This document shows positions 12,147 through 23,104 of a stretch of DNA of 64,000 bases, in pieces. A program made the translations under genes and the position numbers. A model generated the notes under the pieces. It was not told the DNA's origin. It made no database searches and was given only the letters and a program-made list of their open reading frames with translations. Numbering within the stretch: the first letter of the stretch is position 1; the number at the start of each line of letters is the position of its first letter. Location of the stretch: positions 401,478 through 465,477 of the forward strand of contig MNCI01006555.1 in the NCBI GenBank assembly GCA_015680685.1, read 5' to 3'. Source of the stretch: Gnetum montanum (taxonomy: Eukaryota; Streptophyta; Gnetopsida; Gnetales; Gnetaceae).

Positions 12147-12720
12147 TTATGTTTCTTGGACACACCGATTACATGGAAGAGATGTTGAACATTCTTTCAT
12201 GTCATCACCCTCTGAGTCACTGTATGTGATGCACGGAACTTTCTTCTTCTTGATCTTTCCATAAATATTTATCTTAGATATCTGCAAGGAAATATTACGG
12301 ATCCCTAGGTACACATCTACTGTACTTAGCCATGACCTTCCCATTATAATTGGGAAGCCCCCATTTTTGCTGTTAACTTCTATCACTAGGAAGTCAACTG
12401 GGTAGGGCCAACCACCTACAGTGGTAACAATGTCCTCCATCAATCCCAAGGGAATGGTGATGGATTAGTCTACCAGCTCTAGTTGAATGTTGCTCTTCTT
12501 AAGTTGGGGTAGGTTCCAGGCTTGATACATTTGTCGTGAATTAAGTTGACCCCAGAACCTGAGTTAAGAAGAGCCTTATGTGGTTTGTTCCTGGTGATTT
12601 GTAAATAGATTAAGGGACTCCCAAGGTCATATAGTTTCCTGGGAAGGTGGCCTACCTTGATCTAGTCGATTACAATATGCGTTAACATAACCATATGCGT
12701 ACAGCTCTGTTGTTGGATTG
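12147..12720 (-). pseudogene. Gypsy A retropepsin-like protease remnant
   Basis: Minus-strand frame with the features of a retroelement aspartic protease. The active-site turn reads LLNSGSG (near 12570), where LLDSGSG is found in gypsy B, so the catalytic Asp has become Asn. Downstream come DFLVIEV and IIMGRSWLSTVD (open at 12147-12449), the C-terminal part of the fold with the Gly-rich motif before the last strand. Following the protease, the frame runs through RRQLPPLNL at about 11990 and then meets the tail that in gypsy B follows integrase, showing where RT to integrase is missing. Confidence 0.75.
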
Positions 12721-13506
12721 AAGGGTGCTCCAAAGTATTAGATGGTGGAGGACTATACACCGGCTCAACCGCTTGTTGTTGCGAGAGCTTGTCTAGTCTT
12801 TTGGTTCTAAAGAAAGTCTTCTCTTTTTACAATTGTCAGAACTAGTAGCCGATTGAATGTTTATGGCTCTCATAGTGTGGCGTTGCTACGGTTGAGTAGG
12901 GAGTTCCCCTTGCATTGTTGGAGTAGGTTGTATGGGAACTACAGGTGGAAGAGGTGCAGATGGAGTTGGAGGATGGTAAGTATGTGGGGTGCCTCCCGGA
13001 GGAGAGGGAGTCCTCCTAAAGTACTCCTGAACTTGGTAGTAACGTTGGGGAGTTGTGTGACTCATTGAGTCACTTGGAGAAACCGGCTGCTGCACATAAT
13101 ATCCATAAGGATCAGGTTTCCGGTAAGGGTATTGTTGTGTCGGCGGTGGCATCCCCCATGACTGTGGGTATTGCCACTGCTGATGCTATCCGATGGATTG
13201 TGGTGGAGTTCCACTTGGATAGTACATTAACGGTTGGTGGAATTGCCTTGGGTTACCTTGGGGATAAGGTAACCTTCGGGGTGTTTGCCGTTGGTTGAGT
13301 CTTGGGTTAAGTGCATACACCCTAGACTCCTGTAGATGTGAGATGATTCGACAACATCCCTTAGGATGGTCATAGTGGTAGATCTCACATCCACTGTCAT
13401 CGTCTGTGTCTAAATCCACAACCTCATCGGAGATAGTAATTTTTCCCTTACCCTTATTATGTGCAGGGCCTGAATCTCTCCACTTTTTCTTACCTTTGTC
13501 ACTACT
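12721..13506 (-). pseudogene. Gypsy A Pro/Gln/Tyr-rich region with zinc-knuckle-like motif
   Basis: Continues gag on the minus strand after a shared TGA stop (13507-13509). It contains a motif of the form C-x2-Y-x3-H-x4-C (near 13380; gypsy C has C-x2-C-x3-H), then a low-complexity stretch rich in Pro, Gln and Tyr (open 13186-13419 and 12886-13152). The knuckle would bind RNA; the rest may be a flexible linker before the protease. Also present in B and C at the same place. Confidence 0.65.
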
Positions 13507-15199
13507 TCATTCCTCCTTAGACTCCTCTACAATTTTTAAGACAGTTTCAAGTTTGGAGTCTAAGGAATCCCATAATTGATCCATCTTAGCTGGTACTTCT
13601 ATTGTTAGTTTTTGAATTGACAAGGTTTTTCTGTTCACTAGCTCTTTGAGTGGTGACTCATCCTCTTCATCATAAAATTTCACTCCCTTCTTCCAAAGGG
13701 AGGGATCATGGTTGTATTCTTTTGCACTCTCTCTTTTTCGTAATTCACCTTCTTCTTTTGTTACTTGTTCCAACAAGTGATGAACATCATGGGCTCTAAG
13801 TTTTGAGAGTCTCCCTTGGGCATAAGTCCCAAGGGTTCTCCTCGTCTCATGTCTGAGCCCATCTACGATGTGGCGAAGTTGATCCCGTTGAGCATATCCA
13901 TGGCCTGAGCAATAATGTAACAATGTGTAGTAGCAGCCCATGGTAGCATCCAAGGGTTCATGAGTACCTTGCTTCCATCTTGGATCTGCTTACGTAAGTT
14001 AGATGCTTTGGAGTACATCTGATACTTATCTTTGAAGAGTTCTAACATCGTACTCCACCTCCTGATGGTTTTCGGTTCTAAGGACCAGTACCAACTCTCT
14101 GCTTCCTTGGTGAGTGTCCTGGGAAATAACTTTAGTTTCTGCCACTCGTTTTCTATGTTCTACAAGGCACAGGCATCATGGAATGCCTGTAAATGATGTT
14201 GCAGATCAGCGTTGTATCCCCCTCAAAGTGTGGGATATTGTTCATTTCTAAACGCTTGATTCAACTATCTTTTAAATGCCTTGTTGGTATCCTAACTGCC
14301 TTCATTATGTTTAGCATGCTTTGGGTGGCCAGTAGGGGTTCGCCATGATCATCTCTTTCATGATGTCTATGATGTATTTGTTGTTCCCTACTTCCCTTCG
14401 TTCATGCCCTTGTCCTCTCTCTCGACTCTCTCGTTGAGGTCTCTCATTTTGTCTACCTCTATCCTCACAATTGTGCTCTCTATGACTGTGCCCAGAGGTG
14501 GAAGGAGAGAGTGAATGATGTGAAGAAGGGAAAGAAGAAGGAGAACCATCGCCATGACGATGTTTCCTACCTTCTCTTCTGTGGTTTCAGCCCCGATTGT
14601 GATGACGATCTACGTGCCCGTCCTTGTTATATGTTGTTGTTCCCTCAGTGAATAGCTGGTGTTCACGGGGATCAGAACTAGGGTTGTGTATCGTGTATCA
14701 TAGGTTCTGATACCCCACCTCCTCACTATCGTTAGAAGGGGAAACATCTTTTGATGGAGAACCCATTATAAGTGTTTCACCATCTCCGATTTCACTTAGG
14801 ACGTGCGAGACATCTTTGCCCTTCAACAGTGTATGTTGGCTCTCCTGCTTTGAGTCCCTCATACGTTGTGCTTCTGTGGGATAATAATCCATCATATCAA
14901 AGTCTTCCGCAACGTATTCAGCCTATAATTCTGTCATGCCAATCTATGCCAAAGCACGGAGGAGCATGTTGGGGACTGATCGATCTGGAGGTAACATGAT
15001 GTTAACTTGCAAATCTCTCCATCACAGCTATTCGTCTTGATGGAGGATAAAGGTAAAGTTTGGAATATACTCATTAGGATGAGTATAGACTATCCGGTAT
15101 TGTTGAGGACTTGGGTGGAGTTCAGTTATGTGTTTTTGATTGCCGACTATCTCTAGTATTATCCCTAGGTGATGAGTTGCTTTTGTTAGAAGAAGACAT
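13507..15199 (-). pseudogene. Gypsy A gag remnant
   Basis: The start is the conserved MSSS-type ATG at 15199, 122 bases inside the PBS, and is shared with B and C. The central part has the retrotransposon gag helix-rich pattern: F..GGY.TDPQHHL.EF..A.., LKLFP..L..E...W..SL, then DAAMGCYYTLLHYCSGHGYAQRD (13860-13953 region), the counterpart of the 'ESL.EAWERFK.LL..CPHHG' stretch in Athila gag. The frame closes at 13507. Several frameshifts and stops show decay. Gag would form the cytoplasmic virus-like particle. Confidence 0.8.
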
Positions 15200-15320
15200 T
15201 GTTATTTATTGATGTGCTAATTATCGTTATATAAATTTTTCTTTAATTAACCCGAAGGTTTGTTTAGGCTCCCAATGATGTGAGTGATATCCTATGTTCT
15301 ATTCAGTGCACAAACACTTA

Positions 15321-15339
15321 GTCCCCGGGAACGGCGCCA
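15321..15339 (-). other. Gypsy A primer binding site, tRNA-Asp type
   Basis: Minus-strand TGGCGCCGTTCCCGGGGAC one base inside the 5' LTR. It is complementary to the 3' end of plant tRNA-Asp as I recall it (…CCCCGGCAACGGCGCCA), with one internal mismatch. This primer is typical of the Athila and some Tat elements. Confidence 0.85.
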
Positions 15340-15340
15340 A

Positions 15341-16163
15341 TGATGAGTGACGAGATACCCCTACACTCAACCATATGAATACGAGCATAGCATGCGCGAT
15401 GTAGTCGAATTCCATAGACTAAGTGCCTACACGCCTCATGGAACACTTAGGGTTAATCATTCATTGTCTTCCCAGACTTACTTGTAGTTTTCACAGTGTA
15501 TGGTTAAGTAAGTCTGAGGTATATGATTTTTATAGTTTTTATGTTTTATCTCCTATGCTAACAAGGTGAAGGGTTGAGAAACTAATTACTAACTTTAACT
15601 AATGAACTAAGTCTAAATTACCTAGCGTCAGCATCCATTCCCACTTATCATACACACCTTGAACTGATGCAACCGTGGCTACCAAACGCTAGTCATTGCT
15701 GGGATCACCACGCGTAATGCATGTGCTAGAAGTGGTCGTACTGAGGCACTTAACTAGGAGAGAAGGGTTGAGAGAGAAAGTAGTAAATAATAGGTAATAA
15801 ATGACAAGTAATAAATAACAGTAAATAAAATCCTAATTAACCTATTCCATGCACTATAAGGTTTATCCAAGAAGCTCATCTTTATTGCCATACACAAACT
15901 TGTGTTCAGGTACAATGTTTGCTCGAGTAAAGATCTGTTCACTTTAGTACTCCTACTATGGGCACATGGAAAATATTCTATCTTGGGAGTGATCAATCTA
16001 CCAGAGTTTTCCTACTGTCTAGCCTAGGATGAGGAAACAAGGGAGAGCCACCTCTTATTTATAGATATGACGGCGCACCACGATATTGCGAGGGATGCGA
16101 TATCGTGACGGCCGCGATATCGTGTACGTGATACTGCAGCCCATGCGATATCACGTCCCATGA
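15341..16163 (-). repeat. Gypsy A 5' LTR
   Basis: Pairs with 9059-9867. The outer end reads 'cccatga' where CATCA is expected. Contains the promoter elements listed separately. The open stretch at 15754-15996 is the same LTR pseudo-frame seen in the other LTRs. Confidence 0.93.
16054..16156 (-). promoter_or_regulatory. Gypsy A LTR promoter: TATA box plus palindrome array
   Basis: Minus-strand TATA box CTATAAATAAG (plus coordinates 16054-16064) lies just downstream of five decamers of the GCGATATCGC family (about 16079-16155), some decayed by C-to-T change. The layout array - short spacer - TATA recurs in all six LTRs of gypsy A, B and C. Confidence 0.7.
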
Positions 16164-16839
16164 ACAGCTTATAAGAAAGAAGAAAAGAATTAAGGAGAGA
16201 ATGTAACTCAGTTTACAAATTCCTTGTAATGAAGTTCTTAATTCATATAACAAATTACAAATGATAGAAATAGTAAAGGACAAAGTAAATTTACTTGATG
16301 AAGAAAATGAATGATATTCAATGAATAGTGCTTGCACAATCCCAAGAATTCTACATTGTCTTATACCCTTTGAGTTTAAAAAAACTCCTCAAAACTCATG
16401 CAACAATTATAAAATAACTAGATTGGATTCCTAATTCAAAGTTGAGATGTCTAACTAAAATCACTTTCAATTTTAGAAAGATACCTAGTTAAAAACTAAG
16501 ATGGAACCTTGAGACATTTGGCCCAAGATGTCTTTACTATGAGTGAGATGTCCGTTGTTAATTGGAGATGTCTAGCCTACAAGTATAATTTAAATCTTGG
16601 AGAATTTCTTTGTCATTTTGACATCTCTTTGGCATCTTGACAATCCTTGAAACAACTTCATTTGACTTGTAGATTCTATTTGTATCCTAGCTCTAATCTT
16701 GTCATCTTCAATGTAGCTCTCATTTTAGCTTAGCTCTTGTTTTGACATCTAGTTCTATTTTTCTTCTTAGTCATGCAAGATTACAAAAACATTTCAAAGT
16801 TCTCCATTTTCTCAAAGGTTTTGATGTATCAAAAGGTCA
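16164..16839 (-). repeat. Copia I 3' LTR, second part
   Basis: Begins with the target duplicate 'acagc' and continues the copia LTR (ttataagaaagaagaaaag...) up to 'ggttttgatgtatcaaaaggtca'. It aligns with 36870-37499 and 50740-51390. The repeated phrases about 'gagatgtc' and 'catctt' are LTR sequence. The polypurine tract expected next to it is poorly preserved here (aatctttcaatttttac), whereas in copia II it is clean. Confidence 0.85.
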
Positions 16840-17039
16840 ACAATCTTTCAATTTTTACTAATGTCAAAAACTTGAAAAATGGGTTAGTAGTGCAACATAA
16901 CAAATAAATAGCATACTCTTCAATTTTTATCATCAACAAAAAGTGGTTACCAAGAAACAAAAAAAACTTCTAGCTTTATACATCCAAGTTAACTCTCTCC
17001 CCTAATACATTCTAGCTTTATATGTCCAAGTTGTGTATG

Positions 17040-18090
17040 GTCTTTTATGAAATGATGATGAATTTCAATATGCTTTGTATAAGAATGTTGAAAAGGATTC
17101 TTTGTCATGTTGATAGCACTAATATTATTACAAAAAATAGATGTGAATCTTTTTTTGAATTCCTAGATCCTTTAGGATTTCCTTCATCCACAATATTTGT
17201 GCATAACAACTTTTAGCTAAAATGTATTCTACTTTTGCTGTAGAGATTGTTATACATGTTTGCTTCTTTGTTATCCATGATACAAGATTTTTTCCTAGAA
17301 AAAAGTAATTTTCACTAGTACTTTGATGATCATTCACACAACCTATCCAATCTACATTATAAAGTCCAACAAGATCAAGCAAGAAGTCCTTTGAATACCA
17401 AAGTCCCTAGCTAGTAGTACCTTTTAAGTAATGAAAAATTTATTTAACAACTTTCAAATGAGACTGTTTGGGATTTGCTTGATACCTTGCATAAATTCCA
17501 ACACTCAAGGCTATATTAGGTCTACTGATAGTTAAATAGAGTAAGCTACTAATCATAACTCTATAGAGTTTGAGATCAATAGGCTTTCCTTGATCATCTT
17601 TGGTAAGCTTGAAGTTTGCTACCATAGGTGTATTTTTTGTCTTCACATTTGTCAAGTTGAATTTGAGTAATAAATTTTTAATATTCTTAGTTTGATAGAT
17701 GAAGGTTTCTCCTTTTTTTTAATTGATTTGAAAGATAAGAAAATTTTTTAAGTCTTCCATCATGCTCATTTCAAACTTTGTTTTCATAAGATTTGAGAAT
17801 TTCTTGCATAAAATGTCATTAGTAGCTCCAAAAATAATAGCAACATAAATGTGCACAATAGGTAAATCATTGCCTTCACATTTGAGAAATAAGGTAACAT
17901 CTACCCTACCTCTTTCAAAACCATTGCATATAAGATGTTATGAAAGTCTATCGTACCAAGCTCTAGGGGCTTGTTTGAGGTCATAGAGAACATTCTTGAG
18001 CTTGAAAACATGATTTGGATTAAGAGGATGTATAAACCATTTAGGTTTCTCAACATAAACTTCCTTTAGGAGGATGGTTCCATTTAAAAC
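17040..18090 (-). pseudogene. Copia I RT C-terminal part and RNase H
   Basis: From 18090 downwards on the minus strand: FLNGT (RT, just after the insertion), LKQAPRAWYDRLS, then HIYVAIIFGAT where the catalytic YVDD box should be, then TPM.....LTKDDQGKPID (17440-17655 open), SLLYLT.SRPNIALSVG.YARYQ, and RNase H with NVDWIGC, SENYFFLGKNLVSW and STAKVEY (17128-17382 open). These are the standard copia RT/RNase H landmarks and fit the Tork/SIRE side of the family. The loss of both catalytic Asp in YVDD makes it inactive. Confidence 0.88.
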
Positions 18091-18654
18091 TGTAACATCC
18101 CATCCTAGGATGTCATGGTAAACATCAAATATACAATATATTAGACATTATATATACAAAGAAAATATACCAAATGCGAAATATATGTGATATTCGACAT
18201 TATATATAAAGAAAATAATGGAGAAAATGCAAAAATAGAAAGAAAAAAAATGCTTTATTGATATGGAATAGTGTATCTGGATCATGGTTTGAGAGTGTTC
18301 CTTAGGATTTTCTTCCTTTAGCATCTATCCCTTAGAGGCAATCTAGCACTGCCATCATAGTTAGGTGGATAACTTGGCTAGAAGGGATGGCCTAGTCCAC
18401 TTCCTATCCTACTTCACCTAGGTTTCATGACTTGTCTACATTGGCTTTGCCACCCTGTGCTAACCCTGGGTATAAATGCCTTAGGTCAAACCCCGAAAGG
18501 GGACCTTAAGAGAGACATCCATTATTACAACATGCCCTTTTGGCTCTTAATCACAACTACCCTTTTGGGTCTTGTTAAGATAACAATAACACTTGTTATG
18601 AAGATGCACCATCTTCATTAGGTAGCAACATCATTTGGGAATGGCGATGTGACA
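18091..18654 (-). repeat. 3' LTR of the 18-23.7 kb element
   Basis: 564 bp, paired with 23105-23665. Shared landmarks: 'acatcaaatata..atatattagacattat', 'ttttcttccttt.gcatctatcccttagag', 'atgaaga..caccatcttcattaggtagcaac'. An open frame at 18427-18621 lies wholly inside and is not a gene. Confidence 0.92.
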
Positions 18655-18673
18655 ATCTACCCCCCTTAGGTTT
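18655..18673 (-). other. Polypurine tract of the 18-23.7 kb element
   Basis: Minus-strand CTAAGGGGGGTAGATTG abuts the 3' LTR, the expected position for the plus-strand primer. Confidence 0.7.
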
Positions 18674-18674
18674 T

Positions 18675-19100
18675 GTTCATCCTTGAATGAGTCCATGTTC
18701 TCTATCCTTTTCCAGCTCTAATGTTTTCTTTCATGATCTTGTGCTCCAATAATTTGATTTCTCATTTGAACTAGAAGTTGTTTCTTGCTTATTCTACAAA
18801 TAAGATATATGTGAGAAGAGTTATATGAAATATTAAATATTACTTTCTTGATACTTCATTTTCTAAGATAATGAAAAAAGGTTATTTAAAGATTTATCAA
18901 CCACCAATCACCAATCCTAACCAGGATCACATAAAGTGTAACTTGTATCTAGTTACCCAAGTGAAAGCAAGGCAAATTCTTTATTCCTAATTTTTATTAT
19001 CTTAGATATTTTACTTATCTAATTGAAATATAAATTAAAAAATGAATAAAATAATAAGATCATCAATAAAAGTAAGGGTAAGATATTTATCTTGATCAAC
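18675..19100. other. Interior of the 18-23.7 kb element, no recognised content
   Basis: AT-rich, all frames broken. By position it is downstream of the captured gene and could be its 3' untranslated region. I see no family signature. Confidence 0.5.
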
Positions 19101-19104
19101 CTTA

Positions 19105-20235
19105 TGAAATGATGGGAGTAATTGTAATTCTGTCATAAGTGGTATGTTATTGGATGGTCTTGTTTAGGATGTCAAGGCTTGATCTTGATTCTTCTCAACT
19201 TATTCCTTAGAAATTAACTCTAGTAACTTGGTAACTTTGAAGAATTGAGCATCATACCAAAGATAATCTAGGGTCTCAATGAAGAATGTTGTTGATCCAT
19301 CCTCATTCATCATTGTAGAGTAATTGGTAAACTATGATTCTTAATGAGTACTATCCATCAACATCATCTGTTCTTGAATTCTAGAATCTAATTTATTTCT
19401 TGAGGATACAAAGTAAGTAGAATATTCACTAGCCCATGAAATTTCATGTTGAATTGATGGAAACATCTTCTTCAAATGAGGTTCATCTTCCAAGGATTCC
19501 ATTATAGATCCATATTTTAAGAATTGATAGACACCACTTCCAAGTTTTGCATTGAAGTTCCCACAAAGAATAAATGGAATTGGATTAGTTTAACTCAGGA
19601 ATAACTTATTCTTCAAACTTTCTTCTATTTTCTTAATCAAGTATGCTCCTTGACATAGTCTAACATCTAAACATGTTGGTGTGGCAATTAAATTTGTTTT
19701 AACCATGCATACACATCTTCCTGATAGATGACTTTTTAGAATCACTGCCAACGCTATGTGATTTTTCTAAAATCTTGACTGTTCTTTCTTTTCCATTGTT
19801 TGAATTTCTGGAATTGCAAAAATCATATTTCCTAAATTCCATTAAAATATTTGTACTAATTCAAACTTGGTTTCTTTATAAATGATTGTGCAACCATCCA
19901 TTTTGTAATTTTTGCAATAGGCTAATCTATATGGCTCAAAATAAGAACTTCCATAAGAACATTTTTGCTTGTAAATATCTCTATATCCCATCTTTTCCAA
20001 ATCTTGTTGGAATTGATATAGAATCTCCCATGCAAGACTTCTTATAGGCATAAAACATTAGCATCCAAATCTTGTAAATATGCTAAAATGCATGGGTATT
20101 GATATTCATGCTAATCCAAAGCCCATGATGGACATAACAGATGTTGTTTCTCACTTGCTAAGGATCTTGCAAGCTTGTTGTACATTGTAATTTTCATTCT
20201 CATTCTTGAATTCTCCTTTGGATCACTTCTCTTTA
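19105..20235 (-). pseudogene. Captured CCR4/Angel-type exonuclease (deadenylase) pseudogene
   Basis: Read on the minus strand, about 370 codons follow the endonuclease/exonuclease/phosphatase fold of the CCR4-Nocturnin-Angel family, enzymes that shorten mRNA poly(A) tails. In order: MYNKLARSLASEKQ, LCPSWALD (about 20118-20140; CPSWAL is a family signature), NVLCL.EV (QEV expected), DGCTIIYKETKFELV (open 19842-20051), TNLIATPT, IPFILCGNFNAKLGSGVYQFL (about 19520-19583), TTFFIETLDYLWY and a degraded PSNNIPL for PSDHIPL. The catalytic Asp of GDFN and the SDH triad are replaced, and there are stops and two or more frameshifts, so it is dead. Family pieces follow each other without a visible intron, suggesting capture of a spliced transcript. 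No N-terminal extension or leucine-rich repeat is seen. CCR4 versus Angel cannot be settled by eye. Confidence 0.8.
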
Positions 20236-21500
20236 TGGGTATCATACATCTTGTTGAAATGAAATTTTGGGTATCCATGTTGAATAGTCATATGTTTTTG
20301 ATTATAGGATAGATTGATATACATCTTGAAGGCCATTTTGTTTTATCAATTGATTCAATACATCAACTAATTTTTCCAACTAATTTTGACTATATTTAAC
20401 TACATAATGTAATTTTAGTAATATATAATTACATCATCTAATTCTTAACAGCCTTTATACCCTCCTTAAAAACACTAACTTTGGCAGTGTAATTAATGAC
20501 ATTCCATAGGGATCTTAAGGTTTCAAAAAGGTTAAATTCATAAAACATAATATATAACATCATCGAATTATCGGGTATCCATATGATACATTTGACCTCA
20601 ACATTGAGTTCATAAGGATGAAAGATGTTGGAAATGATTATTCATATCTTAAAAATGAATATTGTATGCTCAAGTTATGTTGAAACTTGAACTTTTAAGG
20701 GTCTCAAAGCACTATATTGTGCAAGAGGTGTAAACTAATTTTTGGGGATCCATGGGACTGAGCTAACTTCACCATTGTGTTTGGAAGGTTGAAAATTATA
20801 GGAAATTACTGTTCATTTATCAAATAAGGCTTCCAAATCAGGAGTTATGGCTTCTAGAATTCACAACCTTGTTGGCATGAAAAATGAGACTTCTTGAGAG
20901 GCCATCCATCCCAACACTACTTTGGAATGAACATGCTTAATTATAGAATTCTTATCTTTGTTGCAACCAATGCACCAATTTTCATTTTTTAAAATTTTTC
21001 CACATGTTTATAATTTAACTAATAGCATGTTAATGGGAATTTTGAATTTTTCCATTAGTTGATTGGAAATTTGAATATTCTATTCATTAATAGAGAATTT
21101 TATCATCATTGGGTAATAATGGCTATGGCAATGTGCTGGTGGTGGCTACTGAAAGGAATCGATGGTCCTAGCTGCTGGGTGGCTAAGAGGTGGACGATAG
21201 CAAGGCAGGGAACATGGACAAGGTAAGCAATGCAGCAGGTAAAGGTGCATATAGGTAGTGGCAGTGGTGAATTTAGTAGGGAAGGGGCTACGCTGGGCGA
21301 TGAGGCCTAGGCCTATGTGGCCCTATTTAGGCATGTGCAGCTATTTCTAGGGCTCTCCCAGCCTATTACTAGGCTCACATGGCCTATTACAAGGCTTACG
21401 TGACCCTCTATAATGCTATGTAGTCTCTATTAGCGTGCATGCATATATAAGGATTTTTTAATCTTTTGATGCATGTTGCACTAGGGATTTTCTAGCATTG
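20236..21500. other. Leader side of the 18-23.7 kb element
   Basis: Non-coding between the captured gene and the G-tract. The sequence from about 21120 is GC-richer and made of short repeats ('ggcctattactaggct', 'catggcctattacaaggcttacgtg'). No gag or pol motif on either strand. Confidence 0.55.
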
Positions 21501-21502
21501 GA

Positions 21503-21527
21503 GGGGGGGGGGGGGGGGGGGGGGGGG
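21503..21527. repeat. Run of 25 G
   Basis: Uninterrupted poly-G on the plus strand (poly-C in the element's sense). It sits directly before the GATGATC minisatellite. Length should be treated with caution because homopolymers are error-prone in assemblies. Confidence 0.9.
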
Positions 21528-21745
21528 AGGTGATGATCAGTAGTGGAAGAGGTGATGATTAATGACATGGAAGGTGATGATCTATGGTAGGAAAGACAAT
21601 GAGCAGTGGCATGGGAGGCCATGATCTAAGGCATGGGAGATGATGATCCATGGCTAGGGAGATGATGATCAATGATGTGAGAGGTGATGATCCATGGTAG
21701 GAAAGGCAATGATTGGTGGCACAAGAGGCAATGATCCATGATGCC
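21528..21745. repeat. GATGATC minisatellite
   Basis: Units of about 22-25 bp built on 'ggtgatgatc.atg.catgggag' repeated roughly nine times with variation. Read on the minus strand it gives His/Leu/Pro-rich frames (21559-21777, 21626-21892), which are repeat artefacts. Confidence 0.75.
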
Positions 21746-23090
21746 ATCGGTGTCCACAGAGCATTGTAATAGGTCAAAAAACATAGTGAAAAATTTAGAG
21801 GTAATGAAAATGGTGACTATAAGGGTTTCTATGCTGAAAATGATAGGAAACATGGAGGAAAATGATGTGGGCATGTATGAAGATAATGGCACGTGCTAGA
21901 GAGAAGGTGGAAGAGTGGAGCATCATGGTGTGTAGGGCAACAAGGTGGAGCATTAGCTATGGATTGGCGATGCAAATGGGTAGTGTGTGATTGCCTAATA
22001 GGCAATGCATGGTGCATGGTCACCCTTGGCTAGCCCTTTGGGCCAAGCCTTGGCTATTGTTGACCCTTGGCTATTGTCGACCCTTGGTTGGCAGTAGGAC
22101 CTAGCTACGGCTGGCAGCATCATTAGTCACAAGCCAGCAACAGAGCTTATCATGGCCCTACCAAGGTTTTTTTTAACTAATTATATTTTTTATACATACA
22201 TACATACATGTATATATATATAGGGGTTGGGATTTGAACCCAGAACCTCTCAATTAAATTTTTTTTAAAAAAACTTTATTATTATTATTTTATTCTACTT
22301 ACCTTGATGATTAACGTGGTGGTTTGGTTGGTGAGAAGGTGGAGGTTCCGTATGGATAAATAGTAATTTCAAGTTGATTTCTAACCCTAAAATTTTGATA
22401 TTTTTTTAAATAATAGATTAATAATTTTAATAATTTAATATTATTTGAATGCACATATAATGAGAAACTTTAAACATTAATATCTCTCAAATTGTAGGTT
22501 CGATTGAGATGAAATTTGTATCGTTGTTTTGATGAGTACTATGCATTGGATATAGTATTAGGATTTAAAAAAAGCATTTGAGTTTTTAAGAATTAAAAGG
22601 ACCAAACTAAGCTATTGTTTGAATTAACATTTCTAGGCTAATATATGTTAACTTGAAATCTTCTAGGTTACTTGGATAGTGAATTTCAGCAAAATAAGAT
22701 TAATTCAAGTCATGGTTACTACCTTCTTGAAATAAATTTAATAATAACACTAATAAATTAATAATTATAGTATTAGGATGGGTAAGAGTTACTTGGACCA
22801 GTGTATCATTGTCTTACCAACATCTCTTGTAATTGATGCATCTTAATGAGGTGTCATCAGATCTTCATCAGTTAATGATATCCATGAAAGAATTTTGTTG
22901 GTTACTGGGATCTAGATGCAAGATACCTTGTTTATGAAATCAATGGAAAAGTATCTTATAAATTACATCATAGACATATGGTGCATTAGATGATGATCAA
23001 TGGCTTTCCATATGTTGTGGCTTCAAGGTTCATCATCAGGTTCATGTTGTAGTCGACCCATGGTTCTGAATGGCCCTTGGGTCATGGTTT
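21746..23090. other. 5' part of the 18-23.7 kb element
   Basis: Non-coding. Holds a (cata)n/(ta)n microsatellite at 22193-22222 and, on the minus strand at about 22225-22245, GGGTTCAAATCCC, which resembles a tRNA B-box. Beyond this no structure was recognised. Confidence 0.5.
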
Positions 23091-23102
23091 GCTTTGATAC
23101 CA
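23091..23102 (-). other. Primer binding site, initiator-Met tRNA type
   Basis: Minus-strand TGGTATCAAAGC, two bases inside the 5' LTR, one mismatch from the usual plant TGGTATCAGAGC. Confidence 0.85.
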
Positions 23103-23104
23103 GT

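Larger units (their letters stand above)
9059..16163 (-). mobile_element. Gypsy A: non-autonomous Ty3/gypsy (Athila/Tat-like)
   Basis: A complete minus-strand LTR element of about 7.1 kb. The LTRs at 9059-9867 and 15341-16163 begin and end with TGATG...CATCA type termini (right outer end mutated). The flanking 5-bp repeats are 'atagc' (9054-9058) and 'acagc' (16164-16168), one mismatch apart. It carries gag, a Pro/Gln-rich region and a protease, then jumps straight to a 3' untranslated region; RT, RNase H and integrase are absent. The internal part is 5.47 kb against 8.28 kb in gypsy B. In a hand comparison of the first roughly 195 LTR bases I counted about 21 differences, so the insertion is old. 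Confidence 0.93.

Noticed and set aside
12853-13298. Plus-strand open frames opposite the Pro/Gln-rich region of gypsy A
   Set aside because: The minus strand carries the conserved sequence shared with B and C; these are shadows.
21559-22023. Three overlapping minus-strand open frames rich in His, Pro, Ser
   Set aside because: They follow the GATGATC minisatellite in different frames and have no conserved motif.
22225-22245. A tRNA gene
   Set aside because: Only a B-box-like motif is present; no cloverleaf or A-box could be found.
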